The notes: generated by a model not told the origin, from the letters alone. DNA of 32,598 bases from Syntrophaceae bacterium (GCA_018333715.1 JAGXSW010000146.1:1-32598), one strand, 5' to 3'. Positions 17,893 to 27,881 are shown, numbered from the stretch's first letter. Numbers and translations are program-made.

Positions 17893-20406
17893 TGAGCCGC
17901 ATAATAACCGAATCAGACGTTGAGCAGGCAGCCTTAGACATATTTGAAGAGCTGGATTACAAGACTCTTTACGCCCCTGACATCGCCCCTCCGCCAGAAG
18001 GCACAAAACCGGAAAGGAAAACTTACTCCGATGTCGTCCTGGTAGAAAGATTAGCCAAAGCAATTGACAAGCTCAACCCTTCCATCCCGAAGGAGGTAAA
18101 GGAAGAAGCCATAAAGAAGGTTTTGAGGACAGAAAGCCCCAAGCTCATCGTTAACAACCAAAGCTTCCACGGGATGCTGGTTAATGGGTTAGATGTCGAG
18201 CACAGAACGAAAGATGGCCGTATTGCCGGGGACAAGGTTTGGCTCTTCGATTTTGAAAAGCCAGAGCGCAATGAATTCTTGGCAGCCAACCAGTTCACAG
18301 TCATTGAGAACAACTGCAACAGACGGCCGGATATAGTCATCTTCGTCAATGGCTTACCATTAGCAGTTATCGAGCTTAAAAACCCTGCTGACGAAAACGC
18401 CACAGTCTGGACGGCCTTCAGCCAGTTTGAAACCTACAAAAACGAAATCCCATCACTCTTTAACTACAACGGAATGCTGGTGGTCAGCGACGGCATGGAA
18501 GCAAGGGCAGGAACGATAACCTCCGGCAAGGAATGGTTCATGCTCTGGAGGACAATAGACGGGAAGGAAATTAAGTCAGACATCAGAAGCAAGTCAATGG
18601 AAGTCCTTCTTAAAGGGATGTTTGAAAAAGGACGCTTCCTTGACATAATCAGGCACTTCCTCGTCTTTGAGAAAGAAGACAATGCCCTTCTTAAGAAACT
18701 CGCAGGATACCACCAATATTATGCTGTAAACAAGGCAATGGAAGCCACGATAAAGGCGTCAAGCACAAAAGGCGACAAGCGGTGCGGCGTTGTGTGGCAC
18801 AGCTAGGGAGCAGGAAAAAGCCTTACTATGGTGTTTTACACAGGAAAGCTTGTCTTAGCATTAGATAACCCTACCATTGTGTTGCTCACAGATAGGAATG
18901 ACCTGGACGACCAGTTGTTTGAGACATTCAGCAGGTGCAACGAAATATTACGGCAGAAGCCTGGTCAGGCCGAAACAAGATCTGAGGTAAGAAACCTCTT
19001 GAAAGTGGCCTCAGGCGGCATAGTCTTCACCACGATACAGAAATTCCTGCCTGACGAGAAATACGACCCATACCCGTTGCTTTCTGAAAGGCGGAACATC
19101 GTTAAGCGACCCTCCAGGCTGGCAGGAGCACATCAGAAACAAGCAAAGAAGAAGGGACATTGGGGATAGGATGAAAGATCCCAACGATCCCCTTAAAATC
19201 GTAATTGTAAGGGATATGTGGCTTACAGGCTTCGATGTAAAGAACCTGCACACCATGTACGTTGACAAGCCTATGCGCGGCCACGGTCTTATGCAGGCGA
19301 TAGCAAGGGTGAACCGCGTCTTTAAGGACAAGAAAGGCGGCCTTGTCGTTGACTATATAGGCATAGCGGATGAGCTGAAAAAGGCTTTGGCAGAATACAC
19401 CGAAGGCGACAGGAAAGAAGTAGGTATACCGCAGGAAGAAGCAGTAGCAATAATGCTTGAAAAATACGAGATAGCAAGCGCCCTGCTGCAAGGCTTCAAT
19501 TACAAGAACTTTTTCAAGGCAGCCCCAAAAGACAAGATGGCTATAATTGCCTCGGCCATGGATTACATCCTTGGACAAAAGGATGGGAAAGAAAGGTTCG
19601 TAAAATACACGACAGAGCTTCTCTGGGCATTCGCTCTTTCGGTTCCAAACGAAGAAGCATTAAAAATCAGGGATGACGTAGGGTTCTTGCAGACAGTTAA
19701 GTCACAATTCATAAAGAACACCACGACGACAGGCAAGGCGCAGGAAGAGCTTGACACCGCAATAAGGCAAATCATCTCAAAGGCAATAGTCTCCGACAAG
19801 GTGGTGGATATCTTCGACTCCCTGGGCTTAAAAAAGCCGGACATCTCGATCCTGTCAGACGATTTCCTTGAAGAAATCAGGGGTATGAAGCAGAAGAACC
19901 TCGCCTTCGAGCTGTTGAAGAAGCTCCTCAGTGACGAGATAAAGGCAAGGGCAAGGAAGAACCTTGTCCAATCAAAGTCCTTTGCCGAAATGCTGGAAAA
20001 ATCCATAAGAAGATACCAGAACAAGAGCATAGAAACAGCAAGAGTAATCGAGGAATTGATAAGGCTGGCAAAGGACATGCGTGAAGCAAACAAGAGAGGA
20101 GAAAAACTAAATCTTACAGAGGATGAGCTTGCCTTTTATGATGCCCTTGAAGTCAACGATAGCGCAGTCAAGGTATTAGGCGATGAGACATTAAGGACAA
20201 TAGCAAGGGAGCTTGCAGACACAATAAGAAACAACGTGACATTAGACTGGACCTTGAGGGAAAGCGTGCAGGCAAAGCTCAGAGTAAATGTTAAAAGAGT
20301 CTTAAAGAAATACGGCTACCCACCGGACAAGCAGAAAAAGGCGACCGAAACCGTCCTTGAACAGGCGACATTAATTGCCAAAGACTGGGCAGAGAAGGCA
20401 GCTTGA
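17892..20406 (+). pseudogene. hsdR: Type I restriction endonuclease subunit R, disrupted
   Basis: N-terminal HsdR nuclease region (RRPDIVIFVNGLPLAVIELKNPADENATVWTAFSQFETYK) to WHS-TAG (18804-18806), continuing in frame as [38 protein letters not shown]. Near 19103-19107 the frame shifts to [73 protein letters not shown]. The motif II region is absent. Confidence 0.92.
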
Positions 20407-20504
20407 GGTCCATAAAGAATATAAATTGGGTATAGATTCTTATTTTAGGCTTTGATTTTTAGCAAAGGCAATTGAAAGTGTGAGCATATTTTCAAAGAGA
20501 TTCT

Positions 20505-21095
20505 ATGAATCGAAACGATTTAACCGGACTCCATTACATCACCACCATAAGCAATGTTCCTTCGATTATGACCAGAGGCATCCTTTCCCACAAACGGTCG
20601 AAGAAGATAAACCATAATTCTGTTGCCATGGAAGTAATACAGGAGCGAAGGGATGAGAAAATTGTTCCTGGGGGACGTCCATTGCACGAATATGCCAATC
20701 TGTATTTCCATGCCCGAAATCCGATGCTTTACGTTCGGCAATCTCAACATATAGATCTTTGTATCTTACGTGTAAGTGCAGAAATTCTCGACTTGCCAGG
20801 AGTTGTTATTACCGATAGGAATGCGTCAAGTGATTACGCTCGTTTTGCACCTGCCCCCCAAGGTCTTTCCATTGTTGACAAAGATTTGACTTTTGCTGCA
20901 TACTGGACCAATCCTAACCCATTCGAGGCAATGCGCCGTAAGTCAGCAAAGTGTGCGGAAGTATTGGTTCCAGATCGGATAGACCCTGTTCTTATTATGG
21001 GGGCTTATGTTTCATGCACTGAAGCGAAGGCAACCCTTGAGACAGCAGGGATAGATATTCCAATTACCATAAATCCACACCTTTTCTTTAGATAA
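20505..21095 (+). CDS. darT: DarT-like DNA ADP-ribosyltransferase toxin (DUF4433)
   Basis: LHYITTISNVPSIMTRGIL, YANLYFHARNPMLYV, and KSAKCAEVLVPDRI (candidate catalytic Glu); followed directly by a macrodomain gene. Confidence 0.9.
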   Translation: MNRNDLTGLHYITTISNVPSIMTRGILSHKRSKKINHNSVAMEVIQERRDEKIVPGGRPLHEYANLYFHARNPMLYVRQSQHIDLCILRVSAEILDLPGVVITDRNASSDYARFAPAPQGLSIVDKDLTFAAYWTNPNPFEAMRRKSAKCAEVLVPDRIDPVLIMGAYVSCTEAKATLETAGIDIPITINPHLFFR

Positions 21096-21108
21096 GGAGG
21101 GATTAGAA

Positions 21109-22233
21109 ATGGTTAAGGTATTAATGGGTGATATTCTACAATCTAATGCACAGACTCTCGTCAATACAGTAAATTGCGTTGGAATCATGGGGAAGGGGAT
21201 TGCGCTTGAATTTAAGGAGCAGTTCCCTGACATGTTCGATGATTATGTGGCTCGATGCAATCGTAATGAGGTTAGGCTTGGCAAGCCCTACTTGTACAAA
21301 AGGCTTACACCACCCTGGATCTTGAACTTTCCGACAAAGGGCCATTGGCGTTCAGTTTCACGCATTGAGGACATTGTGAAAGGTCTAAAATATTTGCTTC
21401 AACACTACAAAGAATGGGGAATTATATCCCTGGCTGTGCCCCCCCTTGGGTGTGGTCAAGGGCAATTGGAGTGGAAGATAGTTGGGCCGACTCTATACCG
21501 CTTTTTGAATCAGTTAGACGTCCCTGTGGAACTCTATGCGCCTCACGGTACACCACGCGAAGAACTGCAACCTGAATTCCTTGATCAAGAGTTAGATATT
21601 AAACCTGCCGAGCCAGGATTGCCCCCAGAAAGGGTTAAGCCCGCATGGGTTGCGGTCGTTGAGATTCTAAGCCGGCTGGAACAAGAACCCTATCACTGGC
21701 CCGTAGGTCGAACTACATTTCAGAAAATTGCATACATAGCTACCCAAGAAGGCTTGCCCACCGGGCTACATTATCGAAAATCAAGTTTCGGTCCCTTCGC
21801 ACCAGAGTTAAAGGGTGTTATCACCCGATTAGTCAACAATGGCTTAATACGAGAAGAGCAGCTTGGACGAATGTTTGCGGTTAAGGTTGGGCTGACCTTT
21901 GCAGATGCACGTAAAGTCTACATGAATGAACTGGCGCAGTGGGAGTCGATTATTGAGAAAACAACAGATTTATTCATGCGTATGCAGACGAGGCAATCTG
22001 AGGTTGTAGCAACAGTTATTTTTGCTGCCAACACATTGGCAAATAGAAAAAAAGAGCAACCTTCTGAAACAGAAGTTTTAACTGAAGTGATGCAGTGGAA
22101 ACAACGCCGTCGCCCACCACTTGATAACGATGAGGTAGCTTACACAATACGTAATCTTGCTGCTTTAAGTTGGCTGAAGGTAAAACCAAGTCTGGATTTA
22201 CCAATAATAGATGAGGTATTTGCTCATTTATAA
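21109..22233 (+). CDS. darG: DarG-like macrodomain antitoxin
   Basis: Macrodomain MVKVLMGDILQSNAQTLVNTVNCVGIMGKGIALEFKEQFP...GIISLAVPPLGCGQGQLEW; long C-terminal domain as in DarG; GGAGG upstream. Confidence 0.9.
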   Translation: MVKVLMGDILQSNAQTLVNTVNCVGIMGKGIALEFKEQFPDMFDDYVARCNRNEVRLGKPYLYKRLTPPWILNFPTKGHWRSVSRIEDIVKGLKYLLQHYKEWGIISLAVPPLGCGQGQLEWKIVGPTLYRFLNQLDVPVELYAPHGTPREELQPEFLDQELDIKPAEPGLPPERVKPAWVAVVEILSRLEQEPYHWPVGRTTFQKIAYIATQEGLPTGLHYRKSSFGPFAPELKGVITRLVNNGLIREEQLGRMFAVKVGLTFADARKVYMNELAQWESIIEKTTDLFMRMQTRQSEVVATVIFAANTLANRKKEQPSETEVLTEVMQWKQRRRPPLDNDEVAYTIRNLAALSWLKVKPSLDLPIIDEVFAHL

Positions 22234-22419
22234 ATGATTCGTCAGAAATGGGGAATCTTTGTGGGGTTGATTATTGAGTTACAAATTAAAAAGAACAGTT
22301 TCTAAACCATTATCGGATTCAAGGATCGTTTTCAATAGCAGGTGACGTGATTCTCCCAACTTCTGCCATCACTGCATTAGAAAAAATAAGGACATATCCC
22401 ATTTTGTTGGAGGGCTGAA

Positions 22420-23517
22420 ATGAGGTTCCTTCACACGGCAGATTGGCAGATTGGTATGAAAGCGGCTGCGCTGGGTGATGCCGGTGCGCGTGTTCGTGAG
22501 GAGCGCTTGGCCGCAGGCAGGCGCGTTGTTGAAGCTGCAAAGAGCCATCATGTAGACTTTGTCTTGGTCGCAGGAGACCTGTTTGAGGACAATGCCGTGG
22601 ACCGGGTGCTGGTTCAAAAGGTGGTGGACATCCTAAGCTCGTTTGGCGGGCCGGTATTCGTCATACCTGGCAACCATGATCCACTTGTGCCAGGTTCTGT
22701 TTGGGAGCATCCGTCTTGGAAGTCTGCATCAAATGTGCATGTCTTGCTTGAGGAAGCCCCAGTTGAGGTTCATGGTGGTGTTCTCTATCCATGCCCAGTA
22801 CGGGAGAAGCACTCAGGACTCAATCCCACGGCTTGGATACCTTCGGAGCGGGATGAACGTATCCGAATCGGGATGGCCCATGGCACTATGGAGAATATCC
22901 GGCGAGACGAGCCGGACTACCCCATTCCGCGAGACGCCGAAAAGCGGGCAGGTTTGGACTTTCTGGCGTTGGGACACTGGCACTCTTATGGAACATATTC
23001 GGGTCCGGACGGGATCATCCATATGGCATATTCCGGCACACACGAGACCACCAAGTTCGGAGAACGCGATAGCGGAAATGTGCTCATCGTTGAGATTCTG
23101 AGTCCCGGAGCGCCACCCACAATCACGCCTGCCCGGACAGGGCGTCTTGATTGGATTACGGTCGAAAGAGATTTACGCGAACACGGAGACCTTGTGCGGG
23201 TCCGTGAATATATCGAATCTCTGGCCAACCCCAGTAACGCGCTGGTTGACGTATCGCTTTCAGGTCTTCTGCTGGCGGATGAGCGAGGCGAGCTTGACCA
23301 CATTGAGCACATTCTCAGTTCACGGTTTCTGTGGGTGAAGCTTGATGCATCTCGCTTACAACCCTCACCGGAAGATGAAGCCTGGATAACCAACCTTCCG
23401 CCAGGAATCATCCGAGACGCGGCCATGCGCCTACGCGACACTTCGGGCGCTTCGCCAGAAATCGCGGCCCGTGCGCTTATGGAACTCTACGCGATTGTGG
23501 GGGAGGGCCCGCATTGA
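22420..23517 (+). CDS. Metallophosphoesterase, SbcD/Mre11/YhaO-like
   Basis: MRFLHTADWQIG, VLVAGDLFEDNAVD, VIPGNHDPL, LALGHWHSYG, YSGTHE. Confidence 0.85.
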   Translation: MRFLHTADWQIGMKAAALGDAGARVREERLAAGRRVVEAAKSHHVDFVLVAGDLFEDNAVDRVLVQKVVDILSSFGGPVFVIPGNHDPLVPGSVWEHPSWKSASNVHVLLEEAPVEVHGGVLYPCPVREKHSGLNPTAWIPSERDERIRIGMAHGTMENIRRDEPDYPIPRDAEKRAGLDFLALGHWHSYGTYSGPDGIIHMAYSGTHETTKFGERDSGNVLIVEILSPGAPPTITPARTGRLDWITVERDLREHGDLVRVREYIESLANPSNALVDVSLSGLLLADERGELDHIEHILSSRFLWVKLDASRLQPSPEDEAWITNLPPGIIRDAAMRLRDTSGASPEIAARALMELYAIVGEGPH

Positions 23518-26234
23518 ATATCCGATCAATAAGGGTTGCTGATTGGCGCTGTTTTCTGGACAATGTCGAGATCGGTCCCTTCGAAGAAGGCCTGAACATC
23601 ATCCACGCCCCCAACGGTACGGGGAAGTCAACGCTTTTCGAGGCATTAAGGCGTGCTCTGCTCGATGGACACAAAGTAACCGGGAAGGACGTGGAAGCCA
23701 TCCGCCCATGGGGGAGAAACCTGGCTCCCAAGGTGACGGTCGAGTTCACCCATACCGGCCAGGAATATCGATTAACAAAACAGTTTCTCGATGATCCAAG
23801 CGCCCTGCTTGAGCGGAAAGAGAACGGTCGGTTTCGCCGGCTGGCCGAAGGAACCTCAGCTGATGAGCAGGCACGGGAGATTCTCACTAAAAATCCGCCA
23901 GGGAAGGGGTTATCCAAAACACCAAACTGGGGCATTGCCCAGGTGCTTTGGGCGCCACAGGGGGACCTGGCTATTGGCCCGCTTACGGGCGATGTGGTCT
24001 CTGATATCCGGAGCATGCTGAGTGCACAGGCTTCAAGCGGCGGGACAGGCCCTGTAGAAAAGCGCATCGCCGAACGATACCTCCAGTTCTTCAGCACCAA
24101 GGGTAAGTTGAAGACCGGTAAAGAAGCGCCTCCATTGGCCCGATTACGAGAAGAACTCGAAGAAGCAATTGCAACCCGACAAAAGGCGTATGACCTTCTC
24201 ATTGCTTTCGAGGAAGCCTCGCGCCGGGTTGAGGAGCTTCGTGCCAGGCGCACACAGGCGCGCTATAACGCGGACGAAACGACGAAAGCCCTTCGTAACG
24301 CACGAGCTGTTTCAGACACATACCGCAAGCTGGTGGCGGAGCGAGACCAGCGGTCTGAACGAGTCACTGGGGCCGAGGCGCAGTATGGGGAACTGAAGCA
24401 ACGCATTGATCTCGTCAAGTCTACCGAAAAAGACTTGGCCGGAGCCCAAGAAAGACTGGCTGCGCTCGAAAGCGAAGTTCCATTGAAAGATAGAGAGGTG
24501 CAGGAACGAGAAAAGGAGGCTGCAAAGCGGAAGGCTGAGTTGGAGGATGCCCGGAAGGGCCGGGAAGCTGTCGAGGCAGCGGCCCAAATGGCGGATGCGG
24601 CCCGGCGGTTCAATGATTGCCGCCGGGAACTACGGCGTATTGACAAGCTTATAGCGAAAATCGAGGAAGCCGATAAAACCCTGACTCAGCGCCGACAGAA
24701 ACGGAACGCCCATGTGGCGCCCGATACACGGGTCCTCAAAGCGGTTCGAAAGACCATCAAGGACCGTGATGATGCTCAACTTCGCACTGAAGCGTCGCTC
24801 ATCACACTGGAAATCGTGTCCCACAAGGACGATTCAGTCGAGGTTGTCTCTGGTGAGACGACCGGTTCCGCTCAATTAAAGGCAGGGATCCCGACTCAAC
24901 TACGAGGCTCCCCGGAAGTGGTGGCCGAAATCCCCAGTGTTGCCAGATTGCGTGCTTCGGGGCCTGTGGGTTCTGCCGAGGAGCATAGGGAAGCACGGGT
25001 GAAAGCCGAAAAGAAGTTGAAGGAATTGACCGAACCATTCGGCACATCCAATCTGGATACTCTGGAATTGCTCGCGGAGAAGGGCAAGGAACTCGATGCG
25101 AGCGTAGGAGAGGCAGAAACCAAACTTCAAACACTCCTGGCCGGCCGCATGTTGGACGAGTATGTCCAAGAACGGAATGTCCTCGAAATAACGTATAAAA
25201 GTTTCCTTAGCACTTATCTGGATTGGGCGGAAAAAACCCCTGATACGGACGCACTCCTGGCGGAGGCAGAAAATACGAAACAGGCCTTCATCAAGCATGT
25301 CGAGAATGCGGAGGCGGCCTGGGATAAGGCACAAAGTGCGCTGAGAGCCGTTGCCGGGCAGAAGGAGACACTATCCCGCCGACTTGGGGACGCTAAGAAC
25401 CAGGTGGCGGGTCTGAAGGAGAAACTGGTCGAACTGACCAGTGACGGCAAATCCTTGCAGGGGAGGGAAGCGGAGCTTCAACGAAGCACGATGGCCTGGG
25501 AAGCAGCACGGGCGCGTCTCGCTGAGATCCAGGGCCAGTTGGGGGGATATGTAGATGACCCCACAGTTGTTGTAGAGCGGCTCGAAGCTCAACTTGAGGC
25601 AGCCAATCAAGAATCCAGCCAAACACGAGAACAGGAAGTTAGGGAAGAGGCAAAGTTGGAGGGCCTTTGTGCCCAAGGGCCCTATTCGGCACTCGCCACA
25701 GCTGAGGAGAGAGTTGCTCAGCTTCAGCATGAAGTAAGACGTGAGGAATTGCGCGTCGAAGCAATCCGTCTATTGTATGACACAGTGTCCGCATGCCGCA
25801 GTGAAGCAATTGCTGCGGTATCAAGGCCCGTCGAGGCTGTGGCAACGAGAACGTTGCAACGCATTGCTGGCCGTCGGTTGGGACGTGTCGAAGTTGGGGA
25901 TTCCTTTGAACCCTCGGCAGTGGTGCCAGAATCTATCGAGCAGGCTGTGACCTTAGACAACCTCTCCGGGGGTGAGCAGGAGCAGTTATACCTGGCGACG
26001 CGACTAGCTTTAGCTGAAGTCTTGGGGAAGGAGGAGCGCCAGCTTGTGGTGCTGGATGATGTATTAACGGCTACAGACACAGGCCGGTTGGCCAGGGTGA
26101 TGAATGTTTTGGAGGAAGCTGCACAGCGACTGCAGATTTTGATACTAACGTGCCATCCGGAGCGCTATCGCGGATTAAAACGTGCGGCTTTCTTCGACCT
26201 TGAGGCACTGACTGCTTCTCCAATCTCTTCGTGA
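23514..26234 (+). CDS. Rad50/SbcC/YhaN-like coiled-coil ABC ATPase
   Basis: Walker A HAPNGTGKSTLFEAL; signature LSGGEQEQLYLATRLALAEVL; Walker B LVVLDDVLTATD; extended coiled coil. TTG start overlapping the SbcD-like stop. Confidence 0.85.
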   Translation: MNIRSIRVADWRCFLDNVEIGPFEEGLNIIHAPNGTGKSTLFEALRRALLDGHKVTGKDVEAIRPWGRNLAPKVTVEFTHTGQEYRLTKQFLDDPSALLERKENGRFRRLAEGTSADEQAREILTKNPPGKGLSKTPNWGIAQVLWAPQGDLAIGPLTGDVVSDIRSMLSAQASSGGTGPVEKRIAERYLQFFSTKGKLKTGKEAPPLARLREELEEAIATRQKAYDLLIAFEEASRRVEELRARRTQARYNADETTKALRNARAVSDTYRKLVAERDQRSERVTGAEAQYGELKQRIDLVKSTEKDLAGAQERLAALESEVPLKDREVQEREKEAAKRKAELEDARKGREAVEAAAQMADAARRFNDCRRELRRIDKLIAKIEEADKTLTQRRQKRNAHVAPDTRVLKAVRKTIKDRDDAQLRTEASLITLEIVSHKDDSVEVVSGETTGSAQLKAGIPTQLRGSPEVVAEIPSVARLRASGPVGSAEEHREARVKAEKKLKELTEPFGTSNLDTLELLAEKGKELDASVGEAETKLQTLLAGRMLDEYVQERNVLEITYKSFLSTYLDWAEKTPDTDALLAEAENTKQAFIKHVENAEAAWDKAQSALRAVAGQKETLSRRLGDAKNQVAGLKEKLVELTSDGKSLQGREAELQRSTMAWEAARARLAEIQGQLGGYVDDPTVVVERLEAQLEAANQESSQTREQEVREEAKLEGLCAQGPYSALATAEERVAQLQHEVRREELRVEAIRLLYDTVSACRSEAIAAVSRPVEAVATRTLQRIAGRRLGRVEVGDSFEPSAVVPESIEQAVTLDNLSGGEQEQLYLATRLALAEVLGKEERQLVVLDDVLTATDTGRLARVMNVLEEAAQRLQILILTCHPERYRGLKRAAFFDLEALTASPISS

Positions 26235-26244
26235 CGGCAACCCT

Positions 26245-26540
26245 GAAGGTAAATCTTTTTTGCCTGGCTTCAAACAGGAATCCTTTGCCGAGTTCGAGGA
26301 GAAAATGTTCGATCCGGTTGATGATGGCCGTTTCCAGATCGGTTTCGGAATAGGCGGCTTCCTCTTTGAGTCCCAGAAATTCCAGGACATAGGGATATTT
26401 CATCAGGTCTTCGGGTTTTTCCACAATCTGTCCTTGCTTGCCGAGATCGCGAACCTTTTTCTTGTCTCGACTCAGGGCGAGCCGTTCATAAAGTGACGAG
26501 TTGAACTGTCGCCGCAGCTCACGAAGCGACCAGGATGGTA
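26245..26540 (-). pseudogene. Remnant of YhcG/DUF1016 family PDDEXK nuclease gene
   Basis: Minus-strand reading SLRELRRQFNSSLYERLALSRDKKKVRDLGKQGQIVEKPEDLMKYPYVLEFLGLKEEAAYSETDLETAIINRIEHFLLELGKGFLFEARQKRFTF, then homology stops; no catalytic C-terminus and no complete N-terminus. Confidence 0.75.
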
Positions 26541-26558
26541 AATGGGGTCGAATCTTTA
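26540..26558 (+). repeat. Direct repeat, copy 1, aaatggggtcgaatcttta
   Basis: 18/19 identity to 27882-27900. Confidence 0.7.
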
Positions 26559-26754
26559 CGGGCCGGAAAGAGGGTCACATCTTCAAATAAGGGCAGAAAG
26601 GGTCAGATCCCAACATACAACACATAAGTGGAGATTACCCGGGAATTGGGGACAGGTTCCTTTCTTGAATGGTCTCTCTGGCTCTGATTTCGCCGGCGAA
26701 ACCTTCCGCGTCCTCAAAGAAAAAGAGAAAAGCGAGAAGGAGGAGAATTGACTC

Positions 26755-27810
26755 GTGAGGAACTTCTTGAAATCATCGCTGAAGTCCAAATGCCTGAGCG
26801 ACTTTTCGAACAGAGAAAAATATGATGCCTGGATTAGCCAGAGCCGGATCACTTCCAAGGGGAGGATTGACGATGTCCTGGTAAACATCGAAGTTGCCGA
26901 ACGCGCTGGAAGACGTCTCATCTTCCGAAATGCAGGGGTTCTCTTCTTTGCAAAGGATGTAAACCATTTCTTTCCCCAGGCGTATGTCACTTGTCTTCTA
27001 ACAAAGGGTATGGACAAGGTTAACATTCTGGATCGCAAGGATTTTGCTGGAGGTCTGGTGAGCAACATCGAGGAAAGCCTCCGTTTCATTGAGAGGAATA
27101 CACGGACTGGCTACCGCATCGAGAAGTTACGACGCGAGGATGTGCCCGAATATCCCATGCGTGCGCTGCGGGAAGCGATTACCAATGCCGTAATGCACCG
27201 GGACTACTTTGAAGCAGGCGCAAATGTTTTCGTTGAAATATACGATGATCGGATTGAGATCAGCAACCCGGGAGGCTTGCCAAGAGGGCTAAGCAGAGAA
27301 GAACTTGGCACTCGCAGTGTGAGGCGGAATCCGCTTATAGCCGACCTTCTTCAGCGAATCGCCCTTATTGAGAAAGCAGGGACAGGAATCCGGCGTATGA
27401 TTGACGATGCAAGGAAGCATCAATGCCCTGAACCAAAATTCACAGTTAATGGATTCTTTACCGCCACTTTTTGGCCAAACGTCGAAATAGCTCGTAAGAT
27501 TACCGATCAAATCACCGAACAAGTTGGTGACCAAGTTACCCCGCAAGTTACCCCCCAAGTCACCCTGCAAGCTACCCCGCAAGTCATAGCAGTTCTTGAA
27601 GCTGCCCGAACGGCCCGCACTCGGGAGGAATTGCAGAGGGCAGTTGGTCTAAGGGACCGTGAACACTTTCGCAAGACATACCTTGAGCCATTGCTTGTTG
27701 CCGGCTGGCTTGAGATGACGATTCCAGATAAGCCGCGAAGCTCCAAGCAGTGCTACAGGACGACCGATCTGGGACGTAAGGGTCTGGCCCAATGGAATGG
27801 AGGAAAATAG
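26755..27810 (+). CDS. COG2865/Schlafen-AlbA-type GHKL ATP-binding protein, N-terminally truncated
   Basis: RLIFRNAGVLFFAKDVNHFFPQAYVTCLLTKGMDKVNILDRKDF, ALREAITNAVMHRDYFEAGANVFVEIYDDRIEISNPGGLPRGL, KAGTGIRRM, C-terminal wHTH after a (x)QVTPQVT repeat linker. The usual AlbA_2 N-terminus is missing. Confidence 0.75.
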   Translation: MRNFLKSSLKSKCLSDFSNREKYDAWISQSRITSKGRIDDVLVNIEVAERAGRRLIFRNAGVLFFAKDVNHFFPQAYVTCLLTKGMDKVNILDRKDFAGGLVSNIEESLRFIERNTRTGYRIEKLRREDVPEYPMRALREAITNAVMHRDYFEAGANVFVEIYDDRIEISNPGGLPRGLSREELGTRSVRRNPLIADLLQRIALIEKAGTGIRRMIDDARKHQCPEPKFTVNGFFTATFWPNVEIARKITDQITEQVGDQVTPQVTPQVTLQATPQVIAVLEAARTARTREELQRAVGLRDREHFRKTYLEPLLVAGWLEMTIPDKPRSSKQCYRTTDLGRKGLAQWNGGK

Positions 27811-27881
27811 ATTTCAAAGTTTGAAATAGCAAAAACCAAACTGATTTTGCTGGGGAAACAAAAAGAAAGTGGTTGGGAATG

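Noticed and set aside
23477-24253. 258-aa minus-strand ORF antisense to the Rad50-like gene
   Set aside because: Arg/Ser-rich low-information translation typical of a shadow ORF; the plus-strand frame has clear Walker A and coiled-coil coding.
24263-26080. Several minus-strand ORFs inside the Rad50-like gene (24263-24646, 24900-25334, 25724-26080)
   Set aside because: Antisense shadow ORFs with compositionally biased translations and no recognisable motifs.
27500-27595. Short repeats considered as a CRISPR array or VNTR
   Set aside because: The repeats are in frame, encode a QVTPQVT linker, and have no spacers.
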